From: Cliona cf. orientalis
Taxonomy: Eukaryota > Porifera > Demospongiae > Clionaida > Clionaidae
DNA: 64,000 bases
Direction of reading: 5' to 3'
Assembly: GCA_963930775.1 (NCBI GenBank)
Contig: OZ005690.1
Location: forward strand, 9,946,411-10,010,410
Shown: positions 11,351-23,500 of the stretch, piece after piece
Position numbering within the stretch: the stretch's first letter is position 1
How the letters are laid out: every line of letters begins with the position of its first letter
Notes under the pieces: generated by a model
Database searches by the model: none
Told to the model about the DNA's origin: nothing
The model's input: only the letters and a program-made list of their open reading frames with translations
Made by a program: the position numbers and the translations under genes

Positions 11351-11904
11351 AGCAGTAAATACTATGATTACATAACAACAATAACAAAAATGAGTTCTTA
11401 CGGGATACTTCATGATCCAATAGACGAGCTCACAGCCCGACGTGGGATCAGAGTCCACCGTATTCAAGGTAGTAGCATAGCTATCCCACTCTTTACGAAG
11501 CTCATGGTTAACCTACATGAATGAATGAATGTAAAGACATGTATGTACATGTATGATGCAGTATATACATGTACATGCATGTACATGTATGAAATATAAC
11601 TCCATGCAAGTTCGGCTGCTATCAGCACAGATATGAATGGAAGACCTAGCATCTGTCGTGTTCTCTAGAGAACCGTTTGGCTACTATCAACACTGACATG
11701 AATGAATGTGAAGGCCTCCACATACATGTTATATACATGTAGTACATGTACATGGACAACATAGTATACCTGCACTTCAAGGTAGTCCCTTGCTGAAATG
11801 TCATGGTAACGACCTATGACCTTGTACTGATATAGACCTGTATCCTTGTAGAATCTGCGATAGACAGTGTCTGACTTCTCCTTAGCTAGCAGCTCCCAAC
11901 CTTC

Positions 11905-11906
<2 letters not shown>

Positions 11907-11974
<68 letters not shown>
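11907..11974. repeat. (GA)n microsatellite
   Basis: Abuts the acceptor of the 11770-11900 STARD7 exon and supplies its polypyrimidine tract on the - strand; the right arm has only a short CT run (60220-60250). Confidence 0.95.
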
Positions 11975-11978
<4 letters not shown>

Positions 11979-13672
11979 GGGGAGGAGAGGGAGAAAAAAT
12001 GAAAGGAGAAAGAGAAACTGTTAAGGTACAATGCATGCATGGGCAACTGGATTAAACTAGTCACCTGACTGAGCGTGAGTATCACTTGCAGCCTCTTCAC
12101 TTCTCTCTCTCTCCTCGACTGTACTTTGCACTGTCTCTCCAACTCTACTGACCTCTAAATCACGTACACGTGTGTCCACCTTCCCCTGTTGCCGCTCCTG
12201 TCTGACCTTTAACTTTGCCATTCTGAGCATGCCCAGTAGCTCCTGTCCGAGCTCGCCGGAGAGAGGCGGTCCATTCACTCCATCCCTGGGCACGTGGATG
12301 TCGTCAAAATGATGAAAAGAGTCAATCTCAAATCTAGAACTCCTGCATTTGTTAGAAAACCTCTCATTCTGCTGAGCTTGCTTGTGCACATGAAAGCAGT
12401 CATCCGATTGTGTATTTGAACGTTCACATGCCAAGTTTTCAATAGACGTATGTGAATATTCACTCACTGTACTCATATTATCTCGTTTGATTGTTGAGTC
12501 ATGTGGATCGGTACATGTAGATGAGCTAATGCCGTGATGTCGGATAAAATCTGACAAAGAAATCGTTTCTCCCAGCTCTTGTAGTTCGTTCACCACCTCG
12601 CTAATCACTCCGGATATTATCTGCTTCCATCGTGTTTTCATACTGTGTGAAAAAGCGTCCAAATTTCTGTCCAAATGATAATCCGTGCCTAAGATGTGAT
12701 CGTACGTGTGCGTGAGTCTTTCGATTGTTTGTAGGACGGTTGCTAGGGGAGAACCCTGTATTAATAAGGATAATCGATCAACAGCATTGGCCACTTTGTT
12801 GTGATCCTGTAGGCCGACGATTGGATAGAAGTGGTAGCTAAGTTCTGATTGGTTGCTTGAGAAAGAGTACAGATTCGGCTCAAACTCAGAGATTTTGTAC
12901 TGAAACCAGTCGCCAACTTCATCCGCTTCGCCAACACATGTGTGGTCATGTGACGCCATCTCCAAACATGCCAAGTCAGCAATTCTCAATCCGCAACAGT
13001 CCGACTCCAAATCCTCTTGACCTTCGACCTCGAGCATGGACCCTCCTTCCATCACATGACTTAGTACACGTGATTTTATCTGTTTTATCCTGTTAGTTAG
13101 CTTGGCCCCAAATGTGACTCTGGATGGACCCCTTGTGCTAAGTCCTACCACAGGGAGCAGCGACTTGCACTCTTCCATATGCCTGTGTAAGTAATTGGAC
13201 ATTTCTTGCATGAATTCCAATCTCCTTTTCTCTTTTTGATCAACGACACGAACGTGTACTTCAGTGCTCTCAGAGGTTTCGTCAACACTTCTTGCCATAG
13301 TTGTTGATACGTGTTCGCAGTTATCTTCCTTAGAATTTTGCTGTGTGTTGCCAAACCAGCCAAAAGTGACCGTGGACCACAGACTGCCCAGGCCCCAGGA
13401 CTCTGATGACGACAACAGGGATGATTGTTGGTGCTCTGCCATTGATTGCTGTGAATCGTGCGATAATTTTTGATCGGGGAAGTGGGGTTGGGAGTTGAAG
13501 ACGCTCTGCAGTCGTACCCTCTCTTCGTACTGCTTTAGACACCTAAGGGTTTAATAAAAGGATGAAACAAAGGTTACTGTAGTACAAATTCATGAATAAC
13601 TTCTACTCATATGGACAGAAATACATGCAGATGAAGTACGCACATACGTGACATTGCACATGTACATGTATA

Positions 13673-14221
13673 CAGTCGAGCCTCCGATAACGGGCCCTCC
13701 GAGAAGCGGACAACCTCCCTACAGCGGACAAGTGCCGTGTTACCGATTGAATTTAGCATAGTTATAGTACATTAGCAACCTCCGAGAAGCGGACGCTTCT
13801 CGATTCCGGACAGCGGACAAGATCCAAGCTCCCAACGTGACTTTTCAATGCAAAACTGCCTCTAAATAGCGGACATCTGGAAACCACGCCCTTAAATTAA
13901 GGATGCCACGCCCACTTTTGCCGCAATCTAGGCGGTCGCGATATTATGCTGCATGCGCGATAATAATATTCTCCTTGAATCCAGAGTAGCCAGTACTTCA
14001 GAAACAAAAAAATTCAGCTTGTGCTATGTTGACACTAAAAACAGAACATACCAACCACTTGATTATCATCTCTACTGCTCTTATCAGTGCATTTACTAAC
14101 TTGTTAAGGATAATATAATCAAAATTGATTGAAAAATCATGAACCTCCGAGATAGGGACAACCTCCGAACAAAGGACAAGGGGCCCGTTCCCAAAGTGTC
14201 CTTTGTTCGGAGGCTCGACTG
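13673..14221 (-). mobile_element. MITE with CAGTCGAGCCTC termini, copy 2, left-arm specific
   Basis: 549-bp element with TIRs CAGTCGAGCCTCCGA, flanked by TA (13671-13672, 14222-14223), in intron 2 of the left STARD7 copy. The matching right-arm site (about 58500-58545) has flanking sequence but no element, so this insertion is private to the left arm. Same family as 1776-2340, opposite orientation. Confidence 0.9.
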
Positions 14222-14892
14222 TATGTATATGCACGAGGAGAGAGAGAGAGAGAGAGAGTGAGAGAGAGAGTAGACTCACCTCATAACTTCTTCATTTGAT
14301 ATTCTCTCTCTTTCCCAGAGAAAGCCAGCAACGCCAAACAGGAGGTACCAAGAGGGTGGTCTGGAGGTGGGTGTGGTCAGAGGGCGTGGCCTTAGAGTCC
14401 TCCTTGCACACCGCAAGAAAATCGGAAACAATCTAAATACATGTAGGGAAATATGCGACTATTAGATTTCGGTACCAGAGTGACTAGACAACATCAAAGG
14501 TTAGGTACAGTTGGTAGCCAGGGGATGAGACTGATTTCCAAATGTCAAGGGTCATGTTTACATTAGGGAATCCGATTCATTGTTGTATGTGAGGGCAGAG
14601 TGGAAGTATGTCATGCATACTTTCATACATGCAGGCATCAGAAGGCGTGATACATTCTGAGTTGACTACTGTGTGATACACAATATTTTATTTACGTGTA
14701 CCTTTTCCATCGAAGAAAGGTGAGACCATACCCCTCACAAGGCCGGCCAAACCTAGAAGCAGCAGCTCTGGTAGCAATGACAGAGGTCAAAGGAGTTCTG
14801 GCCACCTGCAGGGTATGGCTCACTCGAAACACAGCACTCCAGTGAGAAGGAGAAGAGGAAAAACCTCTCCAGGCAGACATACTAAATCATTC

Positions 14893-15007
<115 letters not shown>

Positions 15008-15315
15008 TATGCAGAAGTATAAGCTGCTTTATTAATAGATATTGACAAGGACAATGACCTGAAACAGGACACTTCCACCCGCACTTCTATAATCAAACGG
15101 GATCTCCCTAACGAGTGATCAAATTGTGTCCTCCTCTACTTGCTACTATCTATGTTCGTAGTGTGCAGTGACCACAAAAATCGTCCCCTTGTATAAAATC
15201 ATAATAATAATTTTAAGGATACTCACAGTTTTAATGATCAATCCAGGGATCGATCTTCAAAAGAGCTCTGAATCTTGTTCAGCCAGTGACATGACCTTTT
15301 GAACCGTAGGACGCT

Positions 15316-15360
15316 GTGTCACGTGGTTTTCCAGATATGCGCATGCGCGCGCATGTGCTA
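15316..15360. promoter_or_regulatory. E-box plus NRF1-like palindrome between STARD7 and ankyrin gene
   Basis: CACGTG (about 15320-15325) followed by TGCGCATGCGCGCGCATG (15338-15355). GCGCATGCGC is the classic NRF1 palindrome, common at promoters of genes with mitochondrial products, which would suit STARD7. The right-arm equivalent (57311-57360) reads GCGCGCACGCGC and CATGTG, so both palindromes are degraded there. Promoter role is inference. Confidence 0.45.
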
Positions 15361-15383
15361 TGCATATGCTAAGAAGATCGTGT

Positions 15384-15497
15384 TGGTACGCATTATATTA
15401 ACGACCTTTTACCACATGCATCATTAGCTACTGGGAATATTGGTACGCATTATATTGACGACCTTTTACCACATTCATCATTAGCTACTAGGAATAT
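15384..15497. repeat. Two-unit tandem repeat, period about 57 bp
   Basis: Units start 'tggtacgcattatattaacg' and 'tggtacgcattatattgacg' and share 'accttttaccaca' and 'catcattagctact'. The right arm has one unit near 57240-57290 (inverted). A third partial inverted copy is at about 16790-16830. Confidence 0.85.
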
Positions 15498-16753
15498 TAG
15501 TATACGCTAAATCATGGCATTAGCATTGAACCTTCTATTTTTGCCATGTCCAATGAGTCAATGACAGGCTACTTATAAGAAATAGGGACTCAGGGATTGT
15601 GATGCAAGGGCTAACATCATAATAAGCCTACGGTTTTGTAGCCAGAGAGTGTCCATTAAATTTAATGCTATATATGATGAAGAGCTAGTGCAGATAATTC
15701 ACACATTATTAGTATAATATGCATTCATTATCAAGGGGTATACACACAGGCTATCCCATACAGTTAGCTCTCTATGTGCCATGCATGCTTTCAGTGGTTG
15801 AGTTGGATTTTTGAGTGTGCTAGATTGTTTTTCTTTTTTGGGTGGGGGTTGGGGGGGGGATTAAAATAATACTCCTATTACACACCTCATTGGGTAAACA
15901 AGCAAAACAATAATTATTGAGATTTGCATGTGTGCTTGGGTACCAGTAAGACTAGTAATAAACTGTTACTATGCTGTACATTATGTATCCTGTCAATAAA
16001 TGATGAGGCTAGTTAATTAGATTGAATTAACCAATCGAATTGTAAGCACAGCGACACTGTGAACAAGTACTGGTATTATTCATTACACTCTATACTACCA
16101 ACAATAATATTTATTATGACGATACTACTGCAAAGACACGAATTATGTTAATAAACAAGTTAATTAACTTGCGTCCACCAATCCAATTACAGCAGCTAGC
16201 AAGAGTAAGGTTGTGAAATACCCTCTCCTCTGGTAGCCAGAAACACCTGTGCATCAACTTATGCTACACTTCAGGAAGAGTTGCACAATGTCATGTATGT
16301 ACATTGTTTATCTGTGTAGCTGGGATGTAGGTGTGTAATCAATAATAACCACTCTCATTTGATGCTAGAACCAAACAAGGAGAGAAAAGGTAGCTAAGCC
16401 CCTGTCATAATTAACATGAGGAGAGAGAGGCAGGGAAGACAGGAGGAGGAGGGAGAGAAAAGTGGAGGGAGGAAGGAGATGATGAGATAGAGTGCCCTTT
16501 AATTCGATCAAGGAACATTTATTAAATTAATTATTATTTCTCTTGTTGCTGTTTCAGATGTATCGTATCAGCATGCATGAAAACATCAAATGAGACTGTG
16601 TCAGAAAGACAATAATATTATTATGTTCTCTAGCTCAGAACAGTTTAATAAACAAGATTGACTCGCTTGTTCTTATCACAACAACTATTATTGTAGCTAT
16701 AATGCACATAATTGACAATGACAATGTCTATTGTATAAATTAAAATATTTATG

Positions 16754-17320
16754 AACCCTTGACCATCTCCCCAGTAGCTGCATAGTGTAATGGTGCATGT
16801 GGTAAAAGGTCGTCAATAGAATGCGTACACATCGATCGATGCTCGCCCCAGAAATCATGGAGATGGTGTCTAAGATCGACTCTCAGCCTTGACAGCGACA
16901 AGTTTCGATGCTTCAATCACAGAGATGAACTCGACAGTACAGTATTCCTTCCGAACTTCAGGTTGGTCACGCTGCTGCAGTCGAGCGCGGGCCAGCCCCT
17001 TGTGACAATGCGTGCTATATATAGCGCAAGGCTAGCTTTATTTATCCACGGCATTACGTAAGCCAAGAAAACACGTGAAGTTCAACCAACAGTACTTCTC
17101 AGAGAAGGTAGCGCTCAGCTTGTAATGTATTCCCTGGATACACGCGTAAGATACTCTACATATTTACTGATTTTCAAGTCCCAGAAAGGCTCCAGCGAGG
17201 CCCTGAATTTTCTCATAATTACCTCATAGATTACCTAAGAGATTACACCATAGGTTTCATCATAATTACACCATAATTACCTCATAACCACAGAAAAGTA
17301 AATTGCTACTGGGGAGATAA
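16754..17320. mobile_element. Left-arm-specific insertion with 14-bp inverted repeats
   Basis: The right arm runs straight from 'gatatttat' to 'tagcatacttgctgtaac' (about 55430-55445, inverted), whereas the left arm carries about 565 extra bases here. ATCTCCCCAGTAGC (16765-16778) and GCTACTGGGGAGAT (17305-17318) form a perfect inverted pair near the ends. The interior has a GC-richer segment (16850-17060) and 'cataattac' repeats. No ORF. Superfamily not assigned. Confidence 0.65.
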
Positions 17321-17597
17321 TTAGCATACCTGCTGTAACTATGCTTTACTATATATGGCAAATGGTGATAATAGTAAGTATTATTCATAGCTTGGAGAAT
17401 GATAATCATAGATTATGATGTCATGATACATGTACACTCCTCCACGTATTTGATGGGTGTGTCTAACGATACCAGTCATTTTTTCAATCCTCTGCGAATT
17501 CTGTCTGTCCTAGCTACCTATACATCTGAATAGAATATAAGCATAGTACGAAATTTCTATCATTGACTGTCGTGGCATCATAGACCATTAGCTATCT

Positions 17598-20500
17598 ATG
17601 ATGGCACGAAGTCTAACCAAGGTCAGGAGCTGTATAATTATGTACTATATCATTGATCATGATGTATTCACAAAAATTATAATTCTGTAGGAAGAGGAGC
17701 AGCTACTTCAGCTGTGTCGTGATAAGAATGCTCCTATCAGTCAGTTTGCTGCCCTAATTGATCGAGGTGTTAGGCTAAATATTCATGATAAGGTAGACCA
17801 CTCAACACACAATTACTAATTATTGTGGTCTGCTCTAAGTAGCTGTGGTTGTTTATCCAATACTGCTTCACTGTAGGAGGGTTTACATCCACTCTGGTGG
17901 GTCAGCTACCATGGAAGGACAGACCTTGCTGACCTTTTTCTTCGTCATGGCACTGAGATGGACTTGGCTACGAATGATATTGTGAGACTCTAAAAATTAT
18001 CTAGTTAGCTATACAGTGGCTAACCCTACGGTTGCCATACTAACCCACATCCAGGGATATTGTGAGATCCCGGTAGCTGATAGTATGAAATTAAACTGGA
18101 GCTTGATGGTGGGCCCGGGGTTGCTAGTTAGCAATAGTATAAGACAGTGGTGTAAGAACTGGGAGGGACTTCAGATCCTCACAAGATCAAAATAGAGGTG
18201 GGACTCGGACCCCTCAGTGAAGTTCTTCTACCCAGTAATTATGTATGTATATCCATCCTGAAGACTATGAGTGTGCACTTGATATAATATTTACAGATTG
18301 TTTAACCATGCACACTGATTTATCAACAATTCTCTATGGCATGTTATAGCTATACACATAATAGCCTCGAATATGTATGCATGGACTTTCTGTACTCTAG
18401 TGTTAGCTAGGATGTAAATGTGAACCGCCAACACTTAGAAAAGTTTGATAGGGAGAAAAGTCAAGGTGTAGCTACAGCAAGATTTGAACCCACTCTATTC
18501 CGTCCCATGCACAAGAGCCCATTGCAACCACTCGGCCACCACCGTTGTTGCTGCTGGCAGCCGTTATTTCAACTATTTTATAGACAAACCCTAAGCAACC
18601 CAGCCCCTCCCACACTAACCCTGCTAACCATTCACAACCCAGCCCCAGACCTCCCAGTCCCTCCAGTCCACGTATACACAAATCCTAGAGGTTAACCCTG
18701 CTAACCTTTGGCAACCCATCCCCTGACCTCCAAGCCCCTCCCATACATTCGTCATGATCGTCTAGCAATCGTGGCAGCGTATGTACCGGCGTATCGCGAT
18801 CTGGAGCATGATGAATATGCCCCCCCGGACTCTGTACACTGTGGCCTGGCATAGCCTGCTATACCTACTGAATTACCATCCCCTCCACCCCCCATACGTA
18901 CCCCTCACTCTAAAACAATATCTAAGACTTATGCTACTGCACCATGTCCTAATAATACTCATTAGTTATCTGATGGCTAATAATGATCGACTGAGCTCAA
19001 GTATCATGTACAGTGTTGACACATGGAGAGCTCAAGTTAGAGTCAGTATCACTGCATGTCTTAATTCCATCCTGTTTGTGGCAATCAATCTACCATAGAG
19101 CTATAGCAGAGGGTCAGTGTACTGCTAGGGGGAGGTAAACTATGCCTGAGTAATTTCAAGAATGATAGGTATGGTATGCATGAATAATGTCAGCATGTTG
19201 GGCACCATTATTTTGAGAATTTGGGGCATAATAACATACAAAAACCTCCTAGTGTCTTAGCCTTCTGAATGTGTGTATTATAAACCCTTAACTGATACAA
19301 TGGACTATTGTTTGTAGTCAATATTCATTTCTATGGGAAAATTGTGTTGGATTTTTACCCACAATGCACATGTGCATATGCCAACCATTGACTCCAACGC
19401 ATGAGAATAGTGGACCATGCTTAAGAACGATAGGTACATTTCTTGGACCTGGTGCGATATTTTCAGAATAGTATTATGGACTAAAAACAATTCACTAGGA
19501 CTCGCCAAAATTAATGTCTTAATTCCGTCATGTTCGTTTCAATCATAATAATCTGCCACTCCAATAATATTACTAAGCTGTAGTGCAGTGCCACATATGA
19601 CTTAGTTCCCTGCATGATAAAATTTGTCAGCAGCTCATTGATAGATTGCTTTTTGCTTATGAGAAAGAGCCTGGCCACTGATTATTAGTCTACGAATTCT
19701 CTTGTGGCCACTTACAGGGTGTGCAATATTTATGTATTACAAGCAGTATTAATTAGATTCTGAGTGTATGTATGCAATTAACATTAATTGATTTTGATTA
19801 ACTAATTATGGATAGATAATAATTATGTATTATATTAAATTACGTAAGTTAGCTCCAATACAGTGTGGTCCATGACTGTGTTCACTGCATGATGGAGTGG
19901 ACTAAGTTGTGGCCATTCACAGTCTCTGTGTGTCTGTTGTGTTGCATTGTCTCAACTCATGCAGGACAAGTATGGAGACACAGCACTGATAATCGCTTGT
20001 AACTACGGCCATCTAGAAACGACAAAACTACTCGTACATCGCGGTGCTGTGGTCAACTTCCAGAGAAAGGTGAAATTATAATTACACCGTATATAGCTTG
20101 GAATTCGGTGAGGAATCAAATTTGGTGGTTGTGGTGGTCTGCCTTACAACAGCCAAATTGGATCATAGTTGTGGAAACCATTTTGTGCATGGCAAAAAAT
20201 TGTGAATATTATTTAAGAATAGTGGAAATGCTTAATTAGCATGGATGTGAGGCATAGTTGTAGGAGTGTCACTTCCTTGAAGATGCATACGTTCCAAAAA
20301 AACCACTCTCTCTGTGCACACGCATGCCCCTGACCTAGGATATGTACTATGGCTACTATCTATACTTTGTTTAATATAGCTAGCTATGTATCTTACATTC
20401 TGATTTGGTCCCATAAGGCCTCACACTCCAGTCAGCTAGCAGCTAGATAGCTAGCTATTAAATAGTATAGCATGACACGAGTACTTTCAATAATATTAAT

Positions 20501-23500
20501 TTTACTGGTACATACACTAAGCCAGTTAGTTGTGAGCATGAGCAGAAAGCGCATAGCCTGTCGATAGGTGTGGCTATGGTAGCCAACAAAAGGGCACTAT
20601 TTGTGATGCTCATGGGCAGTGTTCATCAATTTGAGGCATAACTACTAATTAAAAGCCAGTTTTTTTGGGTTTTTTCATCACGTTCGATTAATTCATTGTG
20701 CTTGTATATGAGTCACTCAGTTATTGAGATATTAATTTTTTGTATCACAATTGACATAATCAGTTACTCTACCCTTGAGCATGCGTGCGGGATAGTTTAT
20801 ATGTCCTATAATTATGGTGAACCAATTAATAAATTCATCAATATAATAACATTATTAGTAAAAAAAAGTACAATTTTGGCCCATGCAACCACTAAATTTT
20901 GTTCCTGCTAATAATTTCGGCTATGCAGTATAACACACATACGGTGTGCCATGCAGGCACAGAATGGTGTGCTCAGTTTAGAGCAATTAAGGTGGTCGGC
21001 CGGTTGGGTGGGTGGGGCATTTTGTGTAGCTAGCTATGTGCATGGTCATCACAGTGTGTGGGTCACTGATGCATGGAGAGTGTTGCAGGCTATCTGCCAG
21101 GGAGAAATTTAGACCAACATGACTCTGGCTTACTTCAGTGTGCATTTGTACATACAGTGGGAGGAGTTGGTGGATTTGCCTTACTCTCTATGTGTCTCTT
21201 TTACAGGATGGTTTCACAGCGTTGTATTTCGCCAGCAAAAATAATCATTTTAATGTGGTGAAGTTTTTGGTAGAGAGAGGAGCCCAGGTCAATAAGGTAC
21301 AGCACTGTAATGTAATGTAAGCATGCAGCGTAGCAGCACATCTCAAGCTAGCATGTGGATAGCTTCATCATTCTTGGAGGTCATGTGACACTCGACCGTT
21401 CTCACTCTACAGGGCACATCGACTAGTCTTTATAGTGCAAGTGCAATGGGGAACCTGAAAGTTGCCCAGTATCTCCTGGACCACGGAGCTGATGTGAATC
21501 AGCCGACTGATGTGAGCAATGTCTGTTTACATGATTATGTACTATTATTTAATTGGGTCAGACCCTTTTCATACAACCACTAGCTAGTATCCCAATCAAA
21601 ACATTTCTAATTTCGATGTAAACATTAAATTTTCCAGTTTCAGTTTCCTTTTTGGTTACAGCCCGATTGTTAGAGCGTAGCTCATAGCTGAATAATATAT
21701 CAGGATGCTGGATTCAATGTTGAATTTCTATTCAAAATTAGCTATCTATGCCTTATTGCTAGGGCCTGGAGACGAGGCTAGCTATAAATGAGAAAAGATG
21801 GAGCAGTCTGGAGATGAGACTACTCTAAAGTTTTCGAGAGAGTACCGCTCGGCTAGCACGCACGCTATTAGTCTCCTTATCTCACACACCAGTCGATGGG
21901 CATGGCAAGGAATCAGGCTGGAACTTCACAAAACTACTATTTCCCAGCTAGTGCTAGTGCTATAGCAATTTTTCATTGACATCATAACTCCACATAGTGC
22001 ACGTGAGTAAACAATCCCCGACTCATACTAAAATTATTGTACTATCAGTATCATCAGTGCCCCCACTATGACCCCAGTGTAGGGTGGGCCAGGGAACTAG
22101 ATGATTGGAGATAGGAAATGCTGAAAGTAGAAAAGTAGTATTTCAGAAAGGTTTGAATTGTAAATTGGCCAGGATGTCACTTATGCCAGTAAACTTAGGA
22201 TACACAATCTTATTTCGCGGTGACACAAAAATGGTCCATGAGCGGTGCACCTTACCAACTGGGAGGTGGGCTGACATGACCTTGTAGTGTGTGTACATGT
22301 GAACCATACACATCCTCAGGCTTGCTGGACGGTGGAAATCCCTATTTGTTAGGTGGGCGGCAGTCTTTCAGAGTTATTCCTTAATTTAAAGAAAACTGAA
22401 GCTAAATGAGCAATCCATAGCGGGTCCTCTTTCATGAGACAATAGCTTATTAAACACTTCCAATATTATTTTGAATTTTATATTAGCCATTTCCAATCTC
22501 TGACCGTACTCTGGTCTATACTCACATGCTGTTAGTAGCCTCTACCACAGTTAAAGTTAATACTTCCTGTAGTTCAGGATGCGTAGGTTGAAACACGGAT
22601 GAATATCAAAGGCCATGTTGCCCACTATATACATGTATTCGGCCACTATTTCCGTTTCCAACCCCCTTCCCCCTTTCTCTATCAATGCTTGAACTCATAA
22701 TAGCCTTCGTGCAGGCCGCTGGGCACACGCGATGAACACTTGGTCCTGCATGAGTCACCGCTCTGGGGTCGATTATGCTCACATGCATAATGCAAGACTG
22801 TCGCTAGGAGTCTACTGTGATTGCATTTTGGGAAGTTCTGGCCTGAGCTCTGCCACACCCACTAATAGAGTTTATACAAAAGAGAAAATTAGTAGCTAAT
22901 CTCATACATCACAACCCTGGACTGGGAGAATAGCATGCAAGCCAACTAGTCTTCAGGCTCCTCCCTCTTTCTCACACATAATATCATGTTGAAACCACAG
23001 GGGCTCTAACAGGCTAATAGAAATCTGTTGAATTCACTCAGGGCTTATATTTCTTGAAATAGAGCCTGTGAGCAGCACGCTAATGATCAGTGGTAGCTAA
23101 AAATTCAAATTGGAAATCTAGAAGTACTTATTATTGGAAGTGTACATTGAAGCGATTCAGTGCAGCGAGCAATTGAATGGCAGTTGTTGGCCTCTGAAAT
23201 TATCCACATTGGGTGTATGCACTGTATGTATGTATGCACCGATACCTGTACAGGGTGTCATTTAAGATTTTCGTTAGGAGGGGGTGGGGGCAAACGCGAC
23301 AATTACCAAGTTAAGGTGGGCAAGGATTGTATTATCGTTTCTTATCAGCCAAGAATAACATAGTGCTCATTAACTTATTTATATATACTAAGGGGTCTGG
23401 GGGCATGCTCCCCCAGGAAATTTAACTGCCAAAATGTTTCTGGTGGCTTCTGAGACCAGTCTTGTCAGTGATATCTGCTGGTTCCCCTCCCTTTTAATAC

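Larger units (their letters stand above)
11184..14880 (-). pseudogene. STARD7: STARD7-like gene, left copy, two START exons deleted
   Basis: Exons on the - strand: 14702-14880, 14280-14432, 12065-13542, 11770-11900, 11402-11512, then 11184-11266. All match the intact right copy in order, splice sites and phase. The two exons after 'WIMKYP' (right-arm 61648-61730 and 62010-62194, carrying FPMSSRDYIFVQ… and SVEHPDYP…WVTTA) are absent: only 135 bp separate 11402 from 11266, against 1278 bp in the right copy. Joining the flanking exons mixes phase 0 with phase 1 and reaches TGA after a few codons, so the central lipid-binding part of START is missing. The N-terminal mitochondrial-type region and the long 1478-bp exon stay open. 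A MITE (13673-14221) also sits in intron 2. Probably non-functional, unless a truncated protein is used. Confidence 0.85.
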
